A DNA stretch of 27,433 bases from Ignavibacteria bacterium (GTDB lineage Bacteria; Bacteroidota; Ignavibacteria; Tepidaquicellales; Tepidaquicellaceae). The stretch spans positions 1 to 27,433 of the forward strand of contig JADJAH010000032.1 of NCBI GenBank assembly GCA_016704345.1, written 5' to 3'. The notes under the pieces were generated by a model. The model was not told the DNA's origin. It worked only from the letters and a program-made list of their open reading frames with translations, and did not search any database. Positions 1 through 8,288 of the stretch are shown here, one piece after another (within the stretch, counting starts at the first letter, position 1; each line of letters begins with the position of its first letter). The position numbers were made by a program, and so were the translations under genes.

Positions 1-1028
1 AAAGCCATCCCAGGAAGAATGAGTTGCTTCAGGCACTTGGAGTCGCAAAAGTATTGCAACCGGATGTATCGCTTGTACCGCTTAATGTTTACAGAGATGA
101 TACTTTTCTGCTATGCAGTGATGGACTTTCAGGAATGTTGAATGATGATGAAATTCTTGAAACATCCAAGAACCTCGACCCTATTGATGCTTCAAATGCT
201 CTTTGCAGAGCGGCAAACAAGAATGGTGGTCTTGATAATGTTACAGTTCGATTGTTAAGATCACGAAGAGGGAAATTCCGTTTCAAGGAAATCGGCAAAC
301 CGCACAGGCGCTTTGACGGAACGATTCAGTGTTCAACCTCAGGGTGTAGTTACATCTGTAAGTACAGGCTCTGCAAATCAAAGCAAGAAGTCCAAAAAAT
401 CCTTAGCTTTGATGATAATATTATCTGCTGTAATATTGTTCAGCGTGCTGCTCTATTTTTTCATTCTTTTGGAAAAAAGAAAGCAATGAGAATATCGAAT
501 CGAAATCGAATACTAATACTTCCACTAATGATACACTTGTTCAAAATAAGAGAGACTCAAGTTTGAGAATTTTCTTCGAGAAGGTTTATAAAGGCAACGA
601 AACAGTTCATTTTAGACCTTCTGACGACTCCGGCAATGTAAAGCTTGAGTCAATCAGGTACGTGGATTCTAGGAAAATGATTCAAAAAGAATTTTGAAAA
701 TCTCTTAATAGACATTAGAAAATTCGGATTGAAATACGATTCCTTTAGCCGCGATACACTTATTGTCACTGTTAAAGGAAATAAGCGCGAAGAGAGAAAA
801 TACTTAGTTAATACCGAGCAACGTAATGATACAATTGAGATAAAAGAAATTCTCTTCGTAAAACCTCTTTCTCAGGACAAACAGAAATCTGAAAAAGAGA
901 ATACGATTGAGACGCCAAAGTCAACGAATGAGCAAACTCTTGGCACATCGGAACCTGTAAGCAAGAAAGCAATTGACAAATCAGATTCCGCTAAAACACC
1001 AAAGAAAGATACAGTCATTAAAAAATAA
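1..1028 (+). CDS. PP2C-type Ser/Thr protein phosphatase with membrane anchor and exported tail (5' truncated, frameshifted)
   Basis: The left edge cuts the gene, so the N-terminal metal-binding motifs are missing. What remains is the C-terminal half of a PP2C (Stp/PstP-like) domain: an ALGV segment, LLCSDGL at about 108-128 with a metal-binding Asp, and GGLDNVT at about 226-246 with the last conserved Asp. The reading then continues through three frames. A frame change near 290-300 leads to a polar linker and a clear transmembrane helix (about 391-470, ending LLEKRK). Another near 485 and a third near 695 lead to an exported domain and a Lys/Thr/Ser-rich tail ending at 1028. PstP of Mycobacterium has the same order (phosphatase, one membrane helix, outside domain). 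Breaks near 470-490 and 690 lie at A/T runs, so indel errors are likely. It would dephosphorylate targets of the three kinases downstream. The phosphatase call is solid; joining all four pieces is inference. Confidence 0.85.
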
Positions 1029-1033
1029 AGATT

Positions 1034-1989
1034 ATGAAATGCCAAAAATGTCAAACAGATAACAAGATAGGCGCTAAGTTCTGCGCTCGTTGTGGCTCTA
1101 AATTGGAAGCAATTGATCCCAGGAAAACACAATCACCGCAATACTCTGCGCCATCTTCGGGGAGTAAGACAATGATTTCCTCAGCGCCTGTAATGCCCGG
1201 CGGAAGATACATAAATGAATTAGTTGTGGGCAGAGACTCGGCTAATGATATCATGCTCAATGAACCATCGGTGTCAGGAAAGCACGCGAAAATTTATCTT
1301 GAGGACGGCTCTGTATTCATTGAAGATCTACGCTCCCTCAATGGTACATTTGTAAATGGCAAACGAGTTGAAGGTAGGGTAAAAATCAAATCAGGTGATA
1401 ATATTAGTTTGGGTTCATTCTCTCTTAACAACAACAGGCAGGTTGCGGATCTTATGTCAAGAAGTGATGACGGAGCATTGATAAAAGACGGAACAATAAG
1501 ACTTGCTTTCAATCCAAAGTGGGTAGGCAAGATTTTATACTTCCGTAATGTTTGTCCTGTTTCTTTTGCCATGGATTTACGATTTCCGGCGGCGGCGGTC
1601 AGTTCTCGCTGACAGCTTTAGACATTGCAACCAATAGACTTCCAGCGGGAATTACTGCCAAGGGTTTGAACTTTCCCGGTTATGGTGCCGCTCATACAAT
1701 TTTCCTCATTCTGTTTATTCTGACAATTATTGGGATCGTTCTAAGTTTTATAAAAATGCCGATCACTGAAAAGCTGAATACCGTCAATCTGCTTTCATTG
1801 GTAATTTTTATTCTTGCTATTGTGATTGTCATAGGTGCGAATACAACTATATCATTTGATGATGTGATCATTAAGCTGATTGCTGAAACCATTGATTTGA
1901 ATATAGCATTTCCGGCAGTCTTATTTGTTTTGGTATCTTTCATTTCAATTTTTGAAGGATTGATTGAACATCACATTTCAAATAAATAA
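1034..1989 (+). CDS. Zinc-ribbon / FHA-domain membrane protein (frameshifted)
   Basis: The protein starts with a zinc ribbon (C3, C6, C17, C20), then a short Ser/Pro-rich linker with the motif SKTMISS. An FHA domain covers roughly residues 60-135: G66-R67, S81 and H84 of the SxxH motif, and N103-G-T with N108-G. FHA domains bind phosphothreonine peptides, so this is the expected reader of the neighbouring kinases. The frame breaks near 1545 and again near 1575: the piece MFVLFLLPW is in a second frame, and GGGGQFSLTALDIATN onward is in a third. Joined, they give a first membrane helix, a short outside loop and three further hydrophobic segments (about 1695-1750, 1790-1850, 1900-1960). The start follows 5 bp after the previous stop. 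FHA identity is very likely; the C-terminal membrane part has no function I can name. Confidence 0.85.
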
Positions 1990-2009
1990 TTGTCTATAAT
2001 ACTAGAATT

Positions 2010-2261
2010 ATGCCGGAATCAAAATTTGCAAGACTCGCGATCTTTTTTGCTGCGGTAGTCATTTATGCAGGTGGTTGCGGACTTTTGATTTGGAAAAGCA
2101 ATGAATTCCAGGAACAAGCTGAGCTGAAATCTTCAACAGTTCAAGATCTAAGATCGAAGTTGGAAGGGCTGGAAAAAGACAGAGAAATTCTGTTGCAAAA
2201 ACTTGAAATGTATTCACAAGAAAATGCAACCTTGCGAGCTCAAATTTATAACATGAAGTAA
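2010..2261 (+). CDS. Small single-pass membrane protein with coiled coil
   Basis: This intact 83-residue protein has a short N-terminus, one hydrophobic helix at about residues 8-28 and then a strongly charged heptad-like stretch (about 35-80) rich in Glu, Lys, Leu and Gln, typical of a coiled coil. I recognise no family. It lies 20 bp after the FHA gene and its stop is followed directly by the ATG of the next gene, so it is in the same operon. A short membrane-anchored coiled coil could be an adaptor or dimerising partner for the signalling proteins, but that is only an inference from position. Confidence 0.7.
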   Translation: MPESKFARLAIFFAAVVIYAGGCGLLIWKSNEFQEQAELKSSTVQDLRSKLEGLEKDREILLQKLEMYSQENATLRAQIYNMK

Positions 2262-2262
2262 T

Positions 2263-2809
2263 ATGAAAAATCTTAAAAAATCTACAGTCCTGTTCATCAT
2301 ACTTAACATAATTGGAATGGCAGCTTTCATTTCAATTGCTTACAGCAGCTGGAATAGCGCTGAGAAATTGAACTCGATTATTGTGGAATCTTCGCTTTTG
2401 GGAACTGAGATTGAAGCATCAAAAGCAAAGATCACTGAACTTGAAAATAAGATAAATGAAGCGCTAACTGAGGGAAACAAACTGAAGACTATGAGGATGA
2501 ATAAATTTTCATACTTTGCGCCGATTTCTTGAGGAACATGTTTGCTTCCCAGTCTTATTTTGTCCAGCATTGCGAATCAAAGATCATTTCATCGAGCATT
2601 GAGGGAGATGTACCAGCATCCGGAGAATGAACATCAAAGCAATGTATTACAAAGGCAAAGGTTCAAAAATATCGGGAGACATGATCTACCTCTACACTGA
2701 CAACGACATTTCTGATTCTCCGGGTGACGTAATTGGTGTGAAGTTATATTTCAGAAAAGATCAGTCAGGCAATTGGAAACTGTTTAAGATTCTTTACGAA
2801 GGGTGCTAA
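2263..2809 (+). CDS. Membrane-anchored coiled-coil protein with exported domain (frameshifted)
   Basis: The start codon is separated by one base from the previous stop. The N-terminus has a membrane helix (about residues 8-27) followed by a coiled-coil stretch (about 35-75, Glu/Lys/Ile/Leu rich), the same plan as the preceding gene, so the two may be distant paralogs. The first frame stops at 2532, then the protein can be followed in a second frame (about 2538-2628, MFASQSYFVQHC) and a third (2627-2809, ending KLFKILYEGC). The last part looks like a small beta-rich domain with the pattern VKLYFRKDQSGNWKLFKI. Two frame breaks in 550 bp suggest sequence errors rather than three tiny genes. The family is unknown. 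Confidence 0.6.
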
Positions 2810-2813
2810 AGCA

Positions 2814-4303
2814 ATGAAATATCCTGAGCAAATAGGTAGCTACAAAATACTGTCTAAGATTGGTGAAGGAGGAATGGGAGTGGTGTATCTGGCCGAGCAT
2901 ACAAAGCTGGATCGCAGAGTTGCAATTAAGATTCTGGATAGTTCACTGTCAACGAAGGCCCAATTTAGGCAGAGATTTCTTAATGAAGCGAATGTTCTTG
3001 CCAAGCTCAATCACCCCAATATCGTATCAATCTATGATCTTCTTGAACATGAAGAACATTATTGCATTGTAATGGAATACGTTGATGGATTATCGCTTAG
3101 CGAGAGAATTGAAAAGCATGGAGCCCTGGATAGTGAAGAATCTACGGAGATTATTCTGAAGGTACTTAGCGGACTGGCTTATGCGCATGATAGATCAGTT
3201 GTTCACAGGGATATTAAGCCATCAAATATAATAATCGGCGAATCAGGGACGGTAACAGTTCTTGACTTCGGGATTGCTAAAATGCTTGACTCAAATTCAA
3301 ATCTTACACGGACTGGCACAAAAATGGGATCAATAAGTTATATGAGTCCCGAGCAGGTTCTGGGAAAGGAACTGGATTTGAAGACTGATATTTATTCACT
3401 GGGTGTAACACTTTTTGAAATGCTCAGCGGCAAGTTGCCATTTGATGTTAACACAGAAAGTGATTTCATAACGCAGAGGAGAATTGTGAGTGACAACCTC
3501 CCAAGTGTACGAGATGGAAATCCGGGGATCAGTGAAAGACTGGACAAGGCAATTGAAATTTCTACCAGGAAAAATCCATTGGAAAGATTTTCTGATTGCG
3601 CTGAATTCAGTTCATTCATAACCGGTGACGCATCGATACCTGAAAGAACCAGAGCTACATCGGCACCCGCACCGGTTGACCGCAGCAGAACAATAATGGA
3701 TGAGCGATCTAAGGATTATACGGTGATCTTACCTGTTGAGGGCATTCATGCAAAGCCCGTGAAAAAGAGTTCATCAATTGTTGCGACTCTCATCGCTACT
3801 GCACTTGTTGTAATTGGAGTAACTGCATATTTACTTTTTAGGCCGGATACAGATTCAGTTCAAAAGAATGATACTGTCTCAAGCATTCCAAAAGTTACGA
3901 AGTCAATTACTTCGGACGAGGTTAGTGCCTTTGTTAATAAATGGTGCAGTTATCAATCCATGAAAAGTATTCCTCAGTACTTGAATTGTTACAGCTCCGA
4001 CTTCATTGGAATTAAGAGGACAAACTCGGGAAAAGAATTTTCATATGATTATTCAGGTTGGGCTGCAGACAGAGGTGAAAATGTAGCGAGTCTGCAGAAG
4101 GTCTGAATATCTCCGCATCAAATGTGAAGATAGTATCAGGACCGGATGCCTCGGGAGTAATGACTATTGAGTTTGACCAATTTTATTATAGCAAAAAGTA
4201 CAATGACAAAGGAAAGAAAATCATGAAGTTGAAAAGGTCAGGAGAAAGTGACATTAAGATAACTTACGAAGAGCTTCTGTATTCACAGCAAATCTTTGAT
4301 TAA
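2814..4303 (+). CDS. Hanks-type Ser/Thr protein kinase 1, one membrane helix, NTF2-like exported domain
   Basis: The kinase domain spans about residues 8-275 and has all key residues: glycine loop GEGGMG (17-22), Lys39 in VAIK, Glu58, catalytic HRDIKPSN (Asp133, Lys135, Asn138), DFG Asp151 and an activation loop with TRTGTKMGS. A linker with SRTIMDE and YTVILP precedes a membrane helix at about 321-343. The exported part (about 365 on) has the aromatic-rich pattern of NTF2/SnoaL-like domains. The frame stops at 4106, but the domain continues in another frame (shift near 4085-4100) to the TAA at 4301-4303, which overlaps the next ATG by one base. The gene starts 4 bp after the preceding gene. 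It presumably autophosphorylates and phosphorylates Thr sites read by the FHA protein. Kinase identity is near certain; the sensor role of the tail is inferred. Confidence 0.95.
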
Positions 4304-5251
4304 TGAAAAGAGTAAAATTTGCTTTGATAGTGCTGATGTCTCTGATCTTAATTCATGGATGTAAAGAACCCGATGAGATTAGAACAAAAGATGATAATGT
4401 GTCCGGTAACAAAATGAATACTAACGTAAAAGAGATTCCCATGCCATATGCTGTTGCCAAATATGATTGCCCGGTCTTGAACACAGGTGATTTCTCGGGT
4501 GTCTATGGAGGAAGCAGCGGATCTACATTAAGGAAAAGCAAAAACGGACTTGTAAAACCATTGGAATTCGTTGCTTATGCAGGAACGACTTTCGAGATTA
4601 CCGATTCAATCAAGAATAAGATGTCGACTATCTACAAAGTTAGAACTGAGGAGTATCCAATTATTCTTGAAGGTACAGATTTGTTTGTTGATGCCAGATT
4701 CGTTGAACTCAGAAGTACTAAACCCGAACCTGCTAAGAAGACCTGCCCTCCAAGGAATTACATATATGACTACTTTGATAAATCCGGCAGCTCTTATTAT
4801 GTTTGGGGAGGAAATAATATAAGTGGTGTAGAGAAGATGCTGGATTTCTATCCTCCACAAAAAAAATTGCAGAGCAGAGAAGATTCACTCACGTGGAAAA
4901 TTGAAGGGGTTGATTGTTCAGGAATATTGTATGAGGCAACTAAAGCATACACCCCAAGGAACACCCACCAACTTGTGAAATTCTGAGAGAACCTGTTGAG
5001 ATTAGGAAACTAGGAGCTCGGAAGAAATAATCTCCAAAATCAAACCGTTGGATCTTATTGTATGGAAAGGACACATAATCATTGTTTATGACGACAAGAC
5101 CACAATTGAAAGTTCACACAGCGCCGGGGGAGTTGTCAGGAAAAGCCTGAACAGTGTGTTGAAAAATATAATGAAAAGCAGAGTACCCGTGAATGATTGG
5201 AATGACAACATGCCAAAGTCATTTGTAATTAGAAGATGGTTTAAAGAATAG
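4303..5251 (+). CDS. NlpC/P60-type peptidase lipoprotein with SH3-like domain (frameshifted)
   Basis: A lipoprotein signal peptide (lipobox ILIHGC, Cys20) is followed by an SH3b-like region at about residues 60-145 (EFVAYAGTTFEI ... LFVDARFVEL). The catalytic domain has YVWGG, then VDCSG with the nucleophile Cys205, then the His motif KGHIIIVYDD in a later frame, followed by SSHSAGG. This Cys...GHxxIV order is the NlpC/P60 signature, a family that mostly cuts peptidoglycan peptide bonds (D-Glu-gamma-mDAP). The frame stops at 4986, passes through a middle frame (about 4983-5010) and resumes in the frame ending at 5251, so two indels are needed near 4980 and 5025. Its ATG overlaps the kinase 1 stop (TAATG), and kinase 2 begins 4 bp after its end, which embeds a wall hydrolase inside the kinase operon. 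Periplasmic, outer-membrane-anchored location is expected. Confidence 0.85.
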
Positions 5252-5255
5252 AATA

Positions 5256-6791
5256 ATGATTGGTAAAAAAATCCAAAACTTTGAGTTCATATCAATCCTT
5301 GGAATCGGAGGAATGGGTACTGTATATCTTGCAAAGCAAATGCCAATAGACCGGGACGTGGCTATCAAGGTATTAGACCAGTCGCTTTCAGTCAACCCTC
5401 AATTTAAGGATAGATTTCTTAACGAAGCAAGCGTGCTTGCTAAGCTGAATCATCCAAACATTGTTTCCATTTTTGATTTCATAGAACAGGACGGACAGTA
5501 TTTCATAGTAATGGAGTATGTTCAGGGAATGACACTTGATAAATTAATTGACAGCAGCAAAGGGCTGGATAGTGAGACTGCGTTAAATATCTTTACTCAG
5601 GCTCTTGACGGATTTTCTTATGCACATAAAAGATCTGTTGTCCATCGTGATATAAAGCCATCAAACATGATTTTGAATGATGACAGCACTTTAAAAATAC
5701 TTGACTTTGGAATTGCCAAGTTATTGATGTCAAACTCAAATCTCACAAGAACAGGAACCAGAATGGGATCGATCAGCTATATGAGTCCCGAACAAGTAAT
5801 GGGCAGGGAGTTGGATTTGAAGACAGATATTTATTCCTTGGGTGTGACATTATATGAAATGCTAAGTGGCAAACTTCCGTTTGACTCAAATACGGACAGC
5901 GACTACATAGTTCAAAACAAGATTGTAAACGAGCCCCTTCCTGACTTGAAGAGTATCATTCCTGAAATACCGGATCGTATTGCAGGTGCCATTAATATTG
6001 CAACACAGAAGAATCCGGCAGACAGGTTTGAAGATTGTGACTCTTTCAAGAATTTTCTAAATGGAGTTCAGATTCAACCCTCAGCACAAAAGCAGCTTAA
6101 TCCAAATTCGAAGCCTCTCAACAAGTCTACAATAATTGAAGAGAGAACAACTAATCAACCTACTGTTATTTTACAAGACCCGGTTAAAAATCAGGTTCTC
6201 AGAGATAATGGAAGGAAGAAGATACATATGGCATTAGTCTTCGCAGCGATTCTTGTTTTCGCTGTACTGTTCTATTCTTTGTATCAATCAACCGATGAAG
6301 ATTCTGCAAGTGACAATAGCAATGAAAGCAAGAATCCCGTTACAAGCAGCAGCGGATCTGATCAGAGTGCTGCAGGAAATAATAACAATGGAATATCTTC
6401 AGAAGAATTTCAGGACTTAAATAATTTTGTTGATAATGTGATAAGTTCTCAGTCTTCCAAAGATAATAACCTTGGAAGATTCTACGCAGAGAACGTTAGC
6501 TATTACAAAGGGGGCATCATTTCCTCTCAGAAGGTATTGCAAGACAAGCAGAAATTCTTTGCAAAATGGGACAGGATTGAAATGAGAATTGAAGGATTCG
6601 ACGCACAAAGACTTGAGAACAGCAAATTCATTTTAACATTTGACAAATATTTCAACATTGAGAATATCAATAACGGGAAGTACATGAACGGCAAGGTTCA
6701 AAGCAGATGGATTGTTGGGAAGAGCAATGGCACTTACAAGATCTTAACCGAGCAAGATGATAAGCAATATTACTTAAACAAAAGCAACTAA
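5256..6791 (+). CDS. Hanks-type Ser/Thr protein kinase 2 with NTF2-like exported domain
   Basis: This 511-residue frame is intact. Kinase motifs: glycine loop GIGGMG (16-21), Lys38, Glu57, HRDIKPSN (Asp132, Asn137), DFG Asp150 and activation loop TRTGTRMGS. The cytoplasmic linker carries NKSTIIEE and PTVILQ. A membrane helix lies at about 325-345, then an Asn/Ser-rich spacer, then an exported domain of about 120 residues beginning LNNFVDNVISSQ and containing FFAKWDRIEM and SRWIVG, which reads as an NTF2-like fold. It shares most kinase-domain residues with kinase 1, so the two are recent paralogs, while the exported parts differ strongly. Kinase 3 starts 3 bp after its stop. The kinase call is near certain and the exported fold is a reading by eye. 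Confidence 0.96.
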   Translation: MIGKKIQNFEFISILGIGGMGTVYLAKQMPIDRDVAIKVLDQSLSVNPQFKDRFLNEASVLAKLNHPNIVSIFDFIEQDGQYFIVMEYVQGMTLDKLIDSSKGLDSETALNIFTQALDGFSYAHKRSVVHRDIKPSNMILNDDSTLKILDFGIAKLLMSNSNLTRTGTRMGSISYMSPEQVMGRELDLKTDIYSLGVTLYEMLSGKLPFDSNTDSDYIVQNKIVNEPLPDLKSIIPEIPDRIAGAINIATQKNPADRFEDCDSFKNFLNGVQIQPSAQKQLNPNSKPLNKSTIIEERTTNQPTVILQDPVKNQVLRDNGRKKIHMALVFAAILVFAVLFYSLYQSTDEDSASDNSNESKNPVTSSSGSDQSAAGNNNNGISSEEFQDLNNFVDNVISSQSSKDNNLGRFYAENVSYYKGGIISSQKVLQDKQKFFAKWDRIEMRIEGFDAQRLENSKFILTFDKYFNIENINNGKYMNGKVQSRWIVGKSNGTYKILTEQDDKQYYLNKSN

Positions 6792-6794
6792 GGC

Positions 6795-8288
6795 ATGATC
6801 GGAACAAGAATCGGAAATTATGAAATAAATTCCTTCATAGAAGAAGGCGGAATGGGAACAGTATATTCCGGGACTCATATTAAGCTTGACCGGAAAGTTG
6901 CTGTAAAAGTCCTGCATAAGAATCTCACATCCAATTCACAGTTCAGGGAGAGATTTCTGAATGAAGCAAAAATACTGGCAAAGCTTTCACATCCTAACAT
7001 AATAAACATCTATGATTTCGTTGAGCAGGATGAACAGTACTACATAATAACGGAATTCGTAGAAGGGATATCTCTTGACAAAATAGTTGCAGACAGGAAT
7101 GCAGCAACTGCAGAAATGAAGCTTGAATATTTCCGTCAGATCTTAAGCGGTATTGGTTATGCTCATTCCCATGGTGTTGTGCACAGGGATATCAAGCCGT
7201 CTAATGTAATGATAGAGTTGAACACGACAGCAAAGATACTTGATTTCGGCATAGCAAAGTTGAGTGATGCTTCAAAGAGCCTTACAAAGACAGGAACCAA
7301 GATGGGATCTCTTTATTACATGAGTCCTGAACAAGTACTTGGACATGTAATGGATAGCAGAACGGATATTTATTCATTGGGTGTGATGCTGTTTGAGATG
7401 CTCACCAACAACTTGCCATACAAGACTAAGACAGAAAGTGATTATGAATTGATGAATTCAATATTGGCTCAGGAGCTTCCTAATTTGCATGAGTATGTTA
7501 GTGGAATTGATCCCAATATTGAATACGCAGTAAGAAAGGCTTGCGCAAAAGAACCGGTTAACAGATTTCAAACTTGCGAGGAGTTTGCGGGAGCGCTAAA
7601 GAATTCGGGATTTACTTTTTACGCCCCAAGCACTGATCATTCTAAAACGATTCTTACAACAGGATCGCAAACTGAATTTACAGGGAACAGAACAGTTTAC
7701 CAGCCGCAGCCGGAGCAGATGTATGCAACGCCAAGTTCTTCGAAGTCAAAATCCTCAACACGCAAGGTTGGATTGATGAGTGGGATTACCGGTTTGATTT
7801 TGATGACGTTGGTGATTGTCTATTTCCTAACAAGAGATAGCGATTCCGATACATCTAGTTCCTCAAGTAATCTCTCAAGTAATTCGACCTCAACTTCTTC
7901 CGGAACAAGTTCATCAAACACAACAAGCAGCAATACTTCCTCAAGCAGTTCAAGTAGCCAAATAAGCCAACCTGAGAATGTGGTCAAATGGTTCATTAAT
8001 GACCTGGGAAAGAGGGATTTCTCTTCGGCTTATAACTTACAGAGAAACAAAGCCTGGGGTTCACTGTCATTTTTCAGTTCGACAAAATCATTTGGAGGAA
8101 TTACCTCTACAAGTCTGAACGAAACAAGGACAAATTACGAATCATCATCCGATGCGTCCGTATATGTTGACTATTACTCTTATGATCCGGTAAATAAAGA
8201 TGGACGATACAAGCAGAATTTTCTTCCTGGAAAAATTTCAGGACGGTTGGAAAGGTTGAAAGAGAATGTAAGTGTAGAGCAATGGTAA
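6795..8288 (+). CDS. Hanks-type Ser/Thr protein kinase 3 with Ser-rich linker and NTF2-like exported domain
   Basis: The kinase core is complete (Lys38, Glu57, HRDIKPSN with Asp132, DFG Asp150, activation loop TKTGTKMGS). The first glycine of the loop is replaced by Glu (IEEGGMG), an unusual change near ATP. SKTILTTG and NRTVYQ lie in the linker, and the membrane helix is at about 325-346. Outside follows a run of about 45 residues made almost only of Ser, Thr and Asn, a flexible spacer, and then an NTF2-like domain from about residue 395. Near the end, bases about 8228-8255 fit better in another frame (FLEKFQDGWK, a typical NTF2-like last strand), so a pair of indels is likely there. The stop overlaps the next gene's ATG at 8282. 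It is more diverged from kinases 1 and 2 than they are from each other. Confidence 0.95.
   Translation: MIGTRIGNYEINSFIEEGGMGTVYSGTHIKLDRKVAVKVLHKNLTSNSQFRERFLNEAKILAKLSHPNIINIYDFVEQDEQYYIITEFVEGISLDKIVADRNAATAEMKLEYFRQILSGIGYAHSHGVVHRDIKPSNVMIELNTTAKILDFGIAKLSDASKSLTKTGTKMGSLYYMSPEQVLGHVMDSRTDIYSLGVMLFEMLTNNLPYKTKTESDYELMNSILAQELPNLHEYVSGIDPNIEYAVRKACAKEPVNRFQTCEEFAGALKNSGFTFYAPSTDHSKTILTTGSQTEFTGNRTVYQPQPEQMYATPSSSKSKSSTRKVGLMSGITGLILMTLVIVYFLTRDSDSDTSSSSSNLSSNSTSTSSGTSSSNTTSSNTSSSSSSSQISQPENVVKWFINDLGKRDFSSAYNLQRNKAWGSLSFFSSTKSFGGITSTSLNETRTNYESSSDASVYVDYYSYDPVNKDGRYKQNFLPGKISGRLERLKENVSVEQW

Noticed and set aside
4303..5251. Defence or phage-lysis role for the NlpC/P60 protein
   Set aside because: It has a lipoprotein signal, an SH3-like domain and sits inside a chromosomal-type kinase operon; no phage genes are near.
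7850..7970. Ser/Thr/Asn-rich stretch in kinase 3 as a separate repeat element
   Set aside because: It is an in-frame flexible linker between the membrane helix and the exported domain; no exact DNA repeat unit is seen.
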